Source: Patulibacter medicamentivorans (GTDB lineage: Bacteria; Actinomycetota; Thermoleophilia; Solirubrobacterales; Solirubrobacteraceae). From it: 52,673 nt of DNA. Below the pieces are notes generated by a model that did not search any database, was not told where the DNA came from, and saw nothing but the letters and a program-made list of their open reading frames with translations. Below are positions 41,612 to 49,176 of this stretch, piece after piece. Made by a program: the position numbers and the translations under genes. Numbering within the stretch: the first letter of the stretch is position 1; the number at the start of each line of letters is the position of its first letter. Where the stretch lies: assembly GCF_000240225.1 (NCBI RefSeq), contig NZ_AGUD01000292.1:1-52673 (forward strand). The letters are read 5' to 3'.

Positions 41612-43174
41612 ATGACGCAGCAGGTCGCGCCGACCGCAGACGGCACCTTCGCCACCGGCCCGGCGGGGTCCCCGACCAACACCGCCGGACAGCGCTACGT
41701 CAACGTCGACGAGACGTCGGCCGACACCGCCGACTTCATCGTCTCCGGGTTCGGCACGGCCACGATCACGCAGACCTTCGCGCTGCTGCTCGGCAAGCTC
41801 GAGGACCCCGGTGTGAACACCGGGCACGCGATCTCGTGGTCGACCGGCAAGAACAGCTCGGCCGGCTCACAGGTCTACATCGACCTTGGGCTGTGGGCCA
41901 ACGGAACCGAGGTCGTACCACAGGGCAGCCTCGCGGCCAACTACCCGCAGGGCGGCACCAACGTCGGCCCGTTCGCCGCGTCGCTCACGCTGACCTCCGG
42001 CCAGGTCGACACGCTGCGCGCCGCCGGCGGCTACGGCACCGCCGGCGCGCTCGAGCTGCGGTTCCGGATGACGCAGACCTACAACGCCGGATCCGGAACC
42101 CGGCAGGTCCGCCTCTACCAAGTCGGGATCGCCGCACCCGACCCCCAGTACGCCTACCTCACCGCCGCCGCCACCGGCGACACGACCGCGACCGCGACGC
42201 TGTCGGCGCGCGCCGGGCTCGCCGCGACGGCCACCGGCGAGAGCCCCATCGTCGGCGCGCTGTCGGCACGCGCCGGGCTCGCCGCGGCCCTCGCCGGCGA
42301 GTCGACCGCGACCGGGCTCGCGACCGCCGTGGCGACGCTCTCCCCGGCCATCCTCGCCGGGGACGGGACCGCGACCGCCGTGCTGGGCGCACACGCCGCG
42401 CTGTCAGCCACGCTGGCCGGGGCGGCACAGGTCGACGCCTGGGTCACGCCGACCGTGGCGATCGAACCGACAGCGGCGTCCGGGCAGAGCGCCGCGGCTG
42501 GCCACCTCGAAGCGCACGCCGTGCTCACCGCCAGCCCGTCGAGCACGTCCACCGCAACAGGGTCGCCAAGCGCCACCGCTGGCCTCAACGCCCACGCCGC
42601 CAGCACCGGCGACCTGGCCGCTCACCTCTCCGCCGCGGTCAACGAGACCGCCGCCCTCGACGGGCAGGCGGCGACTGACGCCGCGATCGGTGCCATCGCC
42701 TGGCTGGCCGCCGAGTTCGTCGCCCAGTCACTCGCGTCGGCCGCCGTCCCCGACATCGTCTACCTCGAGCCCGCGCACCTCACGGCCAGCGCGACCGCGA
42801 CGGCCGCCGCCAGCATCTCCGCTGCCCTGGCCGGCACCGCCGTTGGCTCGACGTCGGTCGCGGCCGCCTGCACCGCGAGCCGCAACCTCGCCGCGACCCT
42901 CGACGGTCACACGACCGCCAGTGCGACGCCGTTCCTCTCGCTCGCGCTCGCCGCCGAGTTCGTCGCCAGCGGCGACGCGACCGCCAACGTCGCCGCGGCG
43001 CTCTGGCTGTCCGCTGCGCTGACCGGCCGCAGCACCTGGACCATCGGCGCCGCACCGGCCCCGGTCGGTATCGCCACCGCCTCGATCGCCCACCTCCTCG
43101 TGACCGCGACCGCCCAGTCGATCGCGACCCGCGTCGCGGTCGGCCACCCCACCGTGACAGCGAGGGTCAACTGA
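41612..43174 (+). CDS. Repeat-containing tail fibre protein
   Basis: 520 residues. Residues 1-180: jelly-roll-like N-terminal domain (DFIVSGFGTATITQTFALLLGKLEDPG...). From about 183 to the end: degenerate Ala/Thr/Leu-rich repeats of about 20-24 residues with consensus LSAxAgLaAaLaGeStATa. They probably build an elongated beta fibre. Composition (Ala, Thr, Ser, Gly) is very skewed in the repeat part. Confidence 0.7.
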   Translation: MTQQVAPTADGTFATGPAGSPTNTAGQRYVNVDETSADTADFIVSGFGTATITQTFALLLGKLEDPGVNTGHAISWSTGKNSSAGSQVYIDLGLWANGTEVVPQGSLAANYPQGGTNVGPFAASLTLTSGQVDTLRAAGGYGTAGALELRFRMTQTYNAGSGTRQVRLYQVGIAAPDPQYAYLTAAATGDTTATATLSARAGLAATATGESPIVGALSARAGLAAALAGESTATGLATAVATLSPAILAGDGTATAVLGAHAALSATLAGAAQVDAWVTPTVAIEPTAASGQSAAAGHLEAHAVLTASPSSTSTATGSPSATAGLNAHAASTGDLAAHLSAAVNETAALDGQAATDAAIGAIAWLAAEFVAQSLASAAVPDIVYLEPAHLTASATATAAASISAALAGTAVGSTSVAAACTASRNLAATLDGHTTASATPFLSLALAAEFVASGDATANVAAALWLSAALTGRSTWTIGAAPAPVGIATASIAHLLVTATAQSIATRVAVGHPTVTARVN

Positions 43175-43440
43175 TGGTGCTCACCCACACCGACGTCCGT
43201 GTCCGATTCGTGGTTGAGGGCTTCGATGGCGAGACCGTCACGCCGACGGCCTACACCGTCACGGCGACCGTCCGAGGCAACCCGGCCGCCGTCATCGAGA
43301 TCGAGTCCGCCGTGCTGAGCGACGGCACCGTCGAGTCGATCGTCTACTCCGCCGAGGCCGGCACCGTCGCCGTCCTCCTGCGCGTGACCGCCCCGGTCCG
43401 CGTCGAGCACCTCGCGACCTACGCCGTCGGGACCGCCTAG
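43174..43440 (+). CDS. Small fibre-region beta protein
   Basis: 88 residues, sharing a base with the fibre stop. Ig-like beta pattern (VRFVVEGFDGETVTPTAYTVTATVRG ... GTVAVLLRVTAPVRV). It could cap or extend the fibre. No family recognised. Confidence 0.6.
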   Translation: MVLTHTDVRVRFVVEGFDGETVTPTAYTVTATVRGNPAAVIEIESAVLSDGTVESIVYSAEAGTVAVLLRVTAPVRVEHLATYAVGTA

Positions 43441-43486
43441 CCGTGCCCGCATCGCCCCCGACCCCCGCACCGACGGGAGGACCCCC

Positions 43487-43525
43487 ATGCCCGCGACCAC
43501 CCTCAACGTTCACCAGGCGACGTGA
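43487..43525 (+). CDS. 12-residue leader-like mini-gene of the lysis cassette
   Basis: ATG 43487 behind a good ribosome site (GGGAGG, 5-6 nt spacing) encodes MPATTLNVHQAT and stops with TGA at 43523-43525, immediately followed by the GTG start of the membrane protein (TGAGTG). The next gene has no ribosome site of its own, so it is probably translated by re-initiation after this peptide. Confidence 0.5.
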   Translation: MPATTLNVHQAT

Positions 43526-43735
43526 GTGCGCGCCTGGGACTGCATCGCGCTGACGGAGGCGCTGCTGCTGCGGATCGCGTTCCCCGCGGCGGCTCTCGTC
43601 CTGCTGGTGCTGCTGGCGTTCCGCGAGACGCTGACGCTCGAGTCCGCCCCAGCGATCCTCTCGCTGTTCGTCGGCCGGCTCGCACCACCGCTGCGCAGCG
43701 GCGTCGGTGGCGGCGGACCGCCTACGGCCGGGTGA
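43526..43735 (+). CDS. Small membrane protein, holin or holin-partner candidate
   Basis: 69 residues from GTG 43526. One strong transmembrane helix (IAFPAAALVLLVLLAF, about residues 17-33) and a second weak hydrophobic stretch, then a Gly/Pro tail. It lies directly before the amidase endolysin. Start at 43522 in another frame gives a non-hydrophobic product and was not chosen. Confidence 0.6.
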   Translation: MRAWDCIALTEALLLRIAFPAAALVLLVLLAFRETLTLESAPAILSLFVGRLAPPLRSGVGGGGPPTAG

Positions 43736-43800
43736 TCCCCGCCTGGGCGCTCTGCGCCGTCTCGTGGCTGATCACCCAGATCCTCGCGGGCCATCTCTGA
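43732..43800 (+). CDS. 22-residue membrane peptide
   Basis: GTG 43732 overlaps the previous stop (GTGA) and encodes (M/V)IPAWALCAVSWLITQILAGHL, hydrophobic over nearly its whole length. Too short for gene finders. Possible holin modulator. Evidence is only the coupled start and hydrophobicity. Confidence 0.35.
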   Translation: MIPAWALCAVSWLITQILAGHL

Positions 43801-43846
43801 TGGCCCGGATCCTCACCCTCGACCCCTCGACCGCAAGGGACTGACC

Positions 43847-44650
43847 ATGGCCACACCGATCCTCAAGCAGGGCGCCACCGGCGAGCAGGTCACCCGCCTG
43901 CAGCGTGCGCTCCGGGCGCGCGGCAAGGGCCGCGTCGCTGACTGGGACATCGCCGTCGACGGCATCCTCGGCCGCCTGACCTGGGACCTCTGGCGCCGCG
44001 TCGTCACCGCGCTCGGCGGCCACGCCTTCGAGGGCACCGACGCGCTGGCGCGTCGGCGGTACGCGATCGTCGTCAACCCCGCAGGGCGGACCGCAGCGGA
44101 GCTGCGCCGCGCGCGCGCCTGGCGCCGCGCGCACAAGAACGAGACCGCCACGTCGGCGGGCGACCGGCCGAAGATCGTGCGCCTCAACGTCACGATCCGC
44201 GACCTCTTCGGCCCGCTCGGTCCGCTCGTCGGCACCGTTGGCCACTACACCGCCGGGCCGCGCGACACCAGCGACAGCCACGCCCTCGCGCTCTGGCGCC
44301 AGTACCACGCCCAGCACGCCGCGCAGGGCTGGGGCGGCATCGGCTACCACCTCGGCATCACCACCGCCGGAACCCTCGCGCTGCTGCGCCCGGTCGCGCT
44401 GAAGGGCGCCCACGTCGGCGGCCACAACACCGGCCGCATCGGCGTCGTGGTGCACGGCACGACCGGCCAGCGGATGACCGCGGCGCAGCGCGCGACCTGG
44501 CGCTGGCTGCTGGCCAACGCCCACACCACCGCGATGCCGGCCTCGCACCGCGCACCGCGTCGGCTCCGCGACCTCACGGTCTGGGGCCACAACGACCTGT
44601 TCCCGACGTCCTGCCCCGGAGCGTTCGAGACCGACTACAAGGCGGCCTGA
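43847..44650 (+). CDS. Endolysin: peptidoglycan-binding domain + N-acetylmuramoyl-L-alanine amidase
   Basis: 267 residues. Residues 1-55 form a PG_binding_1 domain (LKQGATGEQVTRLQRALRARG ... DGILGRLTWDLWRRV). From about 110 an Amidase_2/PGRP domain: GHYTAGP (His133), GGIGYHLGI, KGAHVGGHNTGRIGVVVHG, and WGHNDLFPTSCPG (His248, Cys256 as zinc ligands). It cleaves the amide bond between MurNAc and L-Ala at lysis. No signal peptide, so a holin is needed. Confidence 0.92.
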   Translation: MATPILKQGATGEQVTRLQRALRARGKGRVADWDIAVDGILGRLTWDLWRRVVTALGGHAFEGTDALARRRYAIVVNPAGRTAAELRRARAWRRAHKNETATSAGDRPKIVRLNVTIRDLFGPLGPLVGTVGHYTAGPRDTSDSHALALWRQYHAQHAAQGWGGIGYHLGITTAGTLALLRPVALKGAHVGGHNTGRIGVVVHGTTGQRMTAAQRATWRWLLANAHTTAMPASHRAPRRLRDLTVWGHNDLFPTSCPGAFETDYKAA

Positions 44651-44656
44651 CCCACC

Positions 44657-44911
44657 ATGCCCACGATCCGCTCCGCCTCGCAGGCGGCCACCATCAACCA
44701 CCCGACCGGCCTCGCCGCGGCCGCCGCGACCGTCCTGGTCTGGCTCGCCGGCGTGCTCGGACTCGACCTGCCGCCGGCGGTCGCCGCCGCGATCGTCGGC
44801 CTCGCCGCCGCCGCGGTCTCGGCCTGGACGCCGCGGTTCGACGCCGCGGTCGCGGTCGCCGACAACGACCCCGCCGCCGGTGGCACCGGCCCCGACGAAC
44901 TCGGGGGGTGA
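44657..44911 (+). CDS. Holin candidate
   Basis: 84 residues, six bases after the endolysin. Two hydrophobic helices (TGLAAAAATVLVWLAGVLGL and PPAVAAAIVGLAAAAVSAW) separated by a short turn, with an acidic C-terminus. This two-helix type next to endolysin is typical of class II holins in actinophages. Confidence 0.75.
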   Translation: MPTIRSASQAATINHPTGLAAAAATVLVWLAGVLGLDLPPAVAAAIVGLAAAAVSAWTPRFDAAVAVADNDPAAGGTGPDELGG

Positions 44912-45004
44912 ACCCCGGCCCGCCAGCGGGTCTACCACCTGACGGCGCGCGCGGAAGCGCGTCCCGCGGCCCGCCCGACGGCTCGCCGCGCCGTCCCCGA
45001 ACCT

Positions 45005-45033
45005 GCGCCCCCGGCCTAACCCGCCGGGGGCGC
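45005..45033. terminator. Strong hairpin between the late operon and the reverse lipoprotein gene
   Basis: GCGCCCCCGGC-CTAACCC-GCCGGGGGCGC: perfect 11-bp stem, 7-nt loop. Convergent position suggests bidirectional termination of the late operon and of the lipoprotein gene. Confidence 0.75.
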
Positions 45034-45041
45034 TCGTCGTT

Positions 45042-45626
45042 CTACGACAGGTCCGGAAGGCGGACGTAGCCGTGGCCCGACCCGAACCCGAGCTCGTTCA
45101 ACCGCAGCTCCGGCTTGCGCTTCAACGCCGCCTTCGGCACGTCGAAGACGACCGTTCCGGTCACGGTCGCGTCAGGTCCAATGTCCTTCAGGAAGAACGG
45201 CTCCTCCTGCGCGCCGATCGCGGCGACGGTGCCCTGGGTGTCGGGGTCGTACGTGTTCCCTCGGACCTCGAGCTGGAAGACCTTGTCGGTCAGCGTGGCC
45301 GACTCGTTCTTGTCGGAGTGGACCTTCACCTTGACGACCACGAACGTGCCGTCGGCCTTCTCGCCGAGACCGTAGGTCTGGTCGCCGATCGAGCCCACCG
45401 CCTTCGCGCTGACGATGTCGTAGTAGAGGGCGTCCACCCGCACCTTCCGACCGAACGCCACGTGTGGCGTGCAGTCGCTTGTGGCCCGCGTCCCGCAGGA
45501 CGCCGGCTTCTTCTCGCTGCTGGACTTCGCGTCGGCCTTGTCGCCGGCGTCGTTGGTGTCGGCTGAGCAGCCGGCGAAGGCGGCGGCGAGCAGTGCGGTC
45601 GCGGCAAGCTGGATCAAGCGTGGCAT
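45042..45626 (-). CDS. Prophage-encoded DUF4352-like lipoprotein
   Basis: 194 residues. Lipoprotein signal with lipobox (LLAAAFAGC, Cys20), then a charged linker (DAGDKADAKSSSEKKPA). The globular part (VRVDALYYDIVSAKAVGSIGDQTYGLGEKADGTFVVVKVKVHSDKNESATL ... FQLEVRGNTYDPD) fits the DUF4352 Ig-like fold. Reverse orientation among late genes and next to the repressor is typical of lysogenic-conversion genes. It may act at the surface of the lysogen, for example in superinfection exclusion (inference). Confidence 0.8.
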   Translation of the reverse strand: MPRLIQLAATALLAAAFAGCSADTNDAGDKADAKSSSEKKPASCGTRATSDCTPHVAFGRKVRVDALYYDIVSAKAVGSIGDQTYGLGEKADGTFVVVKVKVHSDKNESATLTDKVFQLEVRGNTYDPDTQGTVAAIGAQEEPFFLKDIGPDATVTGTVVFDVPKAALKRKPELRLNELGFGSGHGYVRLPDLS

Positions 45627-45773
45627 CGATTCCCCCGAATCTTGGTTGAGACGCCCGTGTGTGCCGGGGCGCGCGGGCGGAACCCTACGCGAACCGGCCT
45701 CACTCGCGCGGGTGGTCCTTCTCCCTCGCGACCGACGGCGGGCGACCTAGCCCGGCGAAGTCGAACATCCGCT

Positions 45774-45795
45774 GTTACGCCGTCGCACGCGTAAC
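45774..45795. promoter_or_regulatory. Inverted repeat upstream of the lipoprotein and small + gene
   Basis: GTTACGC (45774-45780) and GCGTAAC (45789-45795), 8-bp spacer, followed by more CGCGTA sequence. It lies in the gap 45,627-45,941, about 150 bp upstream of the lipoprotein start. Operator-like, and different from the CI/Cro operator, so it would use another regulator. Confidence 0.4.
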
Positions 45796-45941
45796 GCGTA
45801 TTGCCCTGCATCCCCCCAGAGGGGCTGCCCGTCAAGGCATCCCGCAGCGGCCGCCGAGGATGCTGCCCGTCTCGTAGCGTCGCTGCATGGGGCGGTCAGG
45901 GGTCGCGGACGAAACAACCGAGCACCGCTTCCCGCGGGCAC

Positions 45942-46124
45942 GTGCACGTCTCGCCCGGCGGACCTGAGGTCGCCGCCCTCGCGCAGGCGGCCCTCGCGCT
46001 CGCCGCAGTGATCGATGACGCCGAGGGCGGTCTCGCGCAGCTCGTGGCGGACCCTGATCTGCGGACGCGCGTCCGCCGCCAGGCGCGGCGACTACGGGCC
46101 CTTGCCCGCGACGCCGACCCCTGA
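45942..46124 (+). CDS. Small helical protein convergent to the repressor (uncertain)
   Basis: 60 residues from GTG 45942: VHVSPGGPEVAALAQAALAL ... ADPDLRTRVRRQARRLRALARDA. Convincing amphipathic helices and coding-like third positions, but no strong ribosome site. It overlaps the 3' end of the repressor gene by 33 bp in antisense. Confidence 0.4.
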   Translation: MHVSPGGPEVAALAQAALALAAVIDDAEGGLAQLVADPDLRTRVRRQARRLRALARDADP

Positions 46125-46658
46125 CCCCGTCGCGGCCTCCGCGTCGTCGAGCAGCTCAGACAGGCGACGATCGCGGTCCTCCGCGATGTCGGGCGGCGCG
46201 ATGTTCCCCGTGAGGAGGACGCGCCGCCCGTCCGCGGCTCGAACACCGACCACCAGCCCGTCGCCGTCCTCCGCCAGGACCACCGGGGCCTGGTAGGCGC
46301 GGACCAGGCCGGCCAGCCGTCGCACCTCATCACCGAGATCGGCGACCTGCTCACGCAGCGCCACCAGTTCCCCCTCCGCGGCGATCGCGCGTTCCTCAGC
46401 TTGTTCCGCGCGGACGGCCACCGGAACGCCGTCGCGACTCGCCGCCCGCGCAAGCTCGGCGCTGTCGAGCCCCAGGCCGTTCGCCAGGTGCAGAAGGTTC
46501 TGACCCTGCGGGACATTCTTCCCCCGCTCCCACCGAGCGTAGGTCCGCAACGTCACGCCGGCGCGAAGCGCGGCCTCCTCCTGGGTGATCTTCAGGCGCC
46601 CTCGGGCGCCCCGAAGCAGGTCACGCAGGTCGTCCCGCTCGGTCTCCTTGGGTCCCAC
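46092..46658 (-). CDS. Phage repressor (CI-like), XRE family
   Basis: 188 residues from GTG 46658. N-terminal XRE helix-turn-helix (LRDLLRGARGRLKITQEEAALRAGVTLRTYARWERGKNVPQ), then a coiled coil (VRAEQAEERAIAAEGELVALREQVADLGDEVRRL) and a small beta domain (APVVLAEDGDGLVVGVRA). No S24 Ser-Lys protease dyad is visible, so it is not of the RecA-cleaved kind; induction must work another way. Divergent from the cro-like gene across a 92-bp operator region. Confidence 0.82.
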   Translation of the reverse strand: MGPKETERDDLRDLLRGARGRLKITQEEAALRAGVTLRTYARWERGKNVPQGQNLLHLANGLGLDSAELARAASRDGVPVAVRAEQAEERAIAAEGELVALREQVADLGDEVRRLAGLVRAYQAPVVLAEDGDGLVVGVRAADGRRVLLTGNIAPPDIAEDRDRRLSELLDDAEAATGSGVGVAGKGP

Positions 46659-46670
46659 GTCACGAGCATC

Positions 46671-46699
46671 AGTCTGTCATGACGATCACGACAGGACAA
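46671..46699 (-). promoter_or_regulatory. Repressor promoter with operator half-site
   Basis: Minus strand: TTGTCC (46699-46694), 17-bp spacer, CAGACT (46676-46671). The predicted transcript starts near 46664, only about 6 nt before the GTG. GACAGGACAA (46690-46699) is a 10-bp exact copy of one arm of the main operator and covers the -35 box. Confidence 0.45.
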
Positions 46700-46713
46700 A
46701 TCATGCCGTCTTT

Positions 46714-46741
46714 CTTGACGGGACATTCTTGTCCTGTCAAG
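46714..46741. promoter_or_regulatory. Main CI/Cro operator overlapping the cro promoter
   Basis: CTTGACGGGACA, TTCT, TGTCCTGTCAAG: arms of 12 bp matching at 11 positions around a 4-bp centre. It contains the cro promoter: TTGACG (46715-46720), 17-bp spacer, CAAGAT (46738-46743). Binding here would block cro and the early operon. Confidence 0.8.
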
Positions 46742-46750
46742 ATGCGCGGC

Positions 46751-46978
46751 ATGACCGACGACCCGGCCGACCGCTTCCCTGAGAGGCTGCGCGCGCGCCG
46801 CGACGACCTGGGCCTCGCCCAGGAGGAAGTGGCCAGACGCGTTGGCGTGGCGGTTCGCGTCTACGCGCGGTGGGAGGCCGGCGAGACCGAGCCCCGCGCG
46901 AAGCACCTCCGCCGCCTGGCGCAGGTCCTCGCCACGAGCGTTGAGGACCTCTACCCGCTCGCCGCCGAGGCGGCCTGA
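46751..46978 (+). CDS. Cro-like XRE regulator, probably leaderless
   Basis: 75 residues from ATG 46751; ATG 46742 is in frame but overlaps the -10 box. The predicted transcription start (7 nt after CAAGAT) is at 46750-46751, so the message would begin at the ATG. Single XRE domain: FPERLRARRDDLGLAQEEVARRVGVAVRVYARWEAGETEPRAKHLRRLAQVL. The recognition helix (VRVYARWEAG) is close to the repressor's (LRTYARWERG), so both should read the same operator. First gene of the early operon. Confidence 0.82.
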   Translation: MTDDPADRFPERLRARRDDLGLAQEEVARRVGVAVRVYARWEAGETEPRAKHLRRLAQVLATSVEDLYPLAAEAA

Positions 46979-47043
46979 ACCCAACGAAACGCCCCCGCGC
47001 CGTTGCATCGGCCGGGGGCATGACCCACAGGAGAAGAAGTCCC

Positions 47044-47367
47044 GTGAGCAGCACCAACGATACCCCTGAACCCGGCGACCTGAGCAGGCCCGCCCGACGG
47101 ACGGCGCTCTACAGCGCGGACGCGCGGCTGGCCGCGTTCACGGAGGTCGAGGACGCGCAGCACCGCGAGTCCCGTGCGGCGCGGCTGACGCGTCTCGCGG
47201 ACGTTCGCGCGGCCGTCGTGCTCGGCCCGCCCCCCGGCCCGTATGGCACGTGGAGCACGTTCGTCGGCGCGTGCCGGACCGCAGCGACCGAGGCCGCGCT
47301 CGGTCACGCGCCGGTCGCGCCGTGGCGCGCCGAGGCACCGATCGCTACCGCATCGGCGGGCCGCTAG
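47044..47367 (+). CDS. Early prophage protein of unknown function
   Basis: 107 residues from GTG 47044 (AGGAGAAGAAG upstream); ATG 47020 is an alternative. Arg/Ala-rich and helical (RTALYSADARLAAFTEVEDAQHRESRAARLTRLADVR). No family recognised. Confidence 0.55.
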   Translation: MSSTNDTPEPGDLSRPARRTALYSADARLAAFTEVEDAQHRESRAARLTRLADVRAAVVLGPPPGPYGTWSTFVGACRTAATEAALGHAPVAPWRAEAPIATASAGR

Positions 47368-48081
47368 ATGACGACCCACGACGACAACGTCACGGCCCGG
47401 ATCCGGAAGCTCCTCGCGCTCAGCGAGTCGCCGAACGAGAACGAGGCCACCGCAGCCGCCGAGAAGGCCCAGGCGCTGCTCCTCAAGCACGGCCTCGACC
47501 TCGCGGCCGTCGCGGCGAGCGCCGATCAGGAGATCGGCGTCGACGACACCTACGTCCGCGACACCGGGTGCACCGTGCCGTGGCGGCGCTCGCTCGCCGG
47601 CGCTGTCGCGCGGTCGCTCGGCGGCGACATCACCTACCTCTCCGGCGCCCACGTGCACTTCTACGGGCCGCGCGGCTCGACCGAGAGCATGGTCGAGCTG
47701 TACCGCTACCTGGAGCGCAACCTCGACCGCGAGTCCAAGCTGGCCGCCGCGACGCGCGACGAGTTCTGGGTCCCGACCCGCACCTGGCGCAACTCGTGGC
47801 TCCTGGGAGCCGTCGACCGACTGCAAGAACGCTTCAAGGCTCGTCGCACGATGGTCGAGCGGGAGACGGCGAACCCTCACGCGATCGTCCTGGTGAAGGA
47901 CGCCGTCACCCGAGCGATCGAGGACCTGCACCCGAACCTGCGGAAGGGCCACTACCGCGCCTCGGTCGACCCCGCTGCCGCTGCCGCCGGGGACCGCGCT
48001 GGTGCCCGGATGGGTCTCGGCGACAGCCAGGTCTCCGGCGGTCGCGGTGCGCTGCCTGCCGGATCGGCGGTGACCTCGTGA
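47368..48081 (+). CDS. DUF2786 domain protein
   Basis: 237 residues, ATG directly after the previous stop. N-terminus ARIRKLLALSESPNENEATAAAEKAQALLLKHGLDL is the DUF2786 signature; the rest (WRRSLAGAVARSLGGDITYLSGAHVHFYGPRG ...) matches the usual partner domain in phage and plasmid proteins. Function unknown; often found among early or mobilisation genes. Confidence 0.85.
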   Translation: MTTHDDNVTARIRKLLALSESPNENEATAAAEKAQALLLKHGLDLAAVAASADQEIGVDDTYVRDTGCTVPWRRSLAGAVARSLGGDITYLSGAHVHFYGPRGSTESMVELYRYLERNLDRESKLAAATRDEFWVPTRTWRNSWLLGAVDRLQERFKARRTMVERETANPHAIVLVKDAVTRAIEDLHPNLRKGHYRASVDPAAAAAGDRAGARMGLGDSQVSGGRGALPAGSAVTS

Positions 48082-48500
48082 CGACGACGGCGATCATCAC
48101 CGACGCCGAGGCGCTCGACATCGCCAAGGCCGGCATCCCGACCTACCTGAAACCGGACCTGACGGAGCTCCTGGCGCCGCTGCGCGAGTTCGTCGAGACC
48201 GGACAGATCGACGAGGAGCTGGTGCTCCAGGTCGCCGGGTGCGCCGAGGCGTCCAGCCGCAACGGCTCGCTCGAGCGCAAGGCCGGCTGGCTCAGCCTGC
48301 TGCTCTACCTCTTCCACCACGGCCGCCGGCAGCGGGTCCCCGGTTGGGGAGCGCCCGTCGAGCGGGCGCGATCGGCCTGCGGCCGGCCAGTCACGCCTCA
48401 GGGCGCCCACGACTTCGGCCCGATCTGCCGGCGGGCGCAGGGCCACGACGGCCCCTGCTCGCCTGTCGCCTACCTCCCGTCCGAGGGGCTCGTCTCGTGA
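48078..48500 (+). CDS. Early protein with C-terminal Cys/His cluster
   Basis: 140 residues, GTG start overlapping the DUF2786 gene. Helical first 90 residues. The C-terminus has SACGRPVTPQGAHDFGPICRRAQGHDGPC, a Cys/His arrangement that could bind zinc. No family recognised. Confidence 0.6.
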   Translation: MTTTAIITDAEALDIAKAGIPTYLKPDLTELLAPLREFVETGQIDEELVLQVAGCAEASSRNGSLERKAGWLSLLLYLFHHGRRQRVPGWGAPVERARSACGRPVTPQGAHDFGPICRRAQGHDGPCSPVAYLPSEGLVS

Positions 48501-48805
48501 CCCCGCTCGCGTCGTGGGTGCTGGTGCTGCTCCTGGTCGCCGTGGTCTACCACCGGCGGCGGCTGCTGGGTCTCCTCCGTGATGGCCGTGAGTCCGTCAG
48601 GAGGGGCCGTCAGGACGAAGCGTGGCCCAGAAGGAGAGCCCGCCCGCGGCCGCGGTGCGAGGGCGACCTCGTGCCTGGGCTGCTGACGGGCCGGCTGACG
48701 CCGTCCGACGTGCTGTTCACCCGGCGCGCGGTGCGGGAGGCACCGCGCGCCACCGACCTTCCCTACGTCATGTCCCACTACCACCAGCAGAGGAGATCTG
48801 CGTGA
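48497..48805 (+). CDS. Small single-pass membrane protein
   Basis: 102 residues, GTG start overlapping the previous stop. One N-terminal transmembrane helix (LASWVLVLLLVAVVY) followed by a strongly basic cytoplasmic tail (HRRRLLGLLRDGRESVRRGRQ). Function unknown. Confidence 0.55.
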   Translation: MTPLASWVLVLLLVAVVYHRRRLLGLLRDGRESVRRGRQDEAWPRRRARPRPRCEGDLVPGLLTGRLTPSDVLFTRRAVREAPRATDLPYVMSHYHQQRRSA

Positions 48806-49176
48806 TGGAAACCACCGAACCCGACGCGCCGCCGAGGCCGCCGGCACCGTCGTTCATCGACGTCCTCGAAGGCGTCCACAGCGGCCTGTTCCTGCGCCAG
48901 CTCTCGGAGGCGATGGCCGACCTCACGACCGCCGTTCGGCGGCAGGGCAAGGCCGGCGCGATCGTCATCCGGTTCTCGGTCCAGCCGATCGCGGGCAACG
49001 ACGAGATGGTCCAGATCGTCCCCGAGATGACTCCCAGGATGCCGCGTCCGAAGCCGACGGCCTCGACGTTCTTCGTCACGCGCGATGGCGGCCTCTCGCG
49101 CGATCACCCCAGCCAGATGACCGACCCGGCGCTCCAGCCGGCCGCCGCGAACCCCGAGGAGACCCAGCAGCGATGA
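48805..49176 (+). CDS. Early protein paired with DUF2303 gene
   Basis: 123 residues from ATG 48805 (AGAGGAG upstream). Pattern SFIDVLEGVHSGLFLRQLSEAMADLTTAVRRQGKAGAIVIRFSVQPI is a helical then beta domain. It overlaps the DUF2303 gene (ATGA). Pairing suggests joint action; function unknown. Confidence 0.65.
   Translation: METTEPDAPPRPPAPSFIDVLEGVHSGLFLRQLSEAMADLTTAVRRQGKAGAIVIRFSVQPIAGNDEMVQIVPEMTPRMPRPKPTASTFFVTRDGGLSRDHPSQMTDPALQPAAANPEETQQR

Noticed and set aside
45886-45966. 26-residue frame starting ATG 45886
   Set aside because: No ribosome site, low-complexity basic peptide; overlaps the more plausible GTG 45942 gene. Kept out for lack of support.
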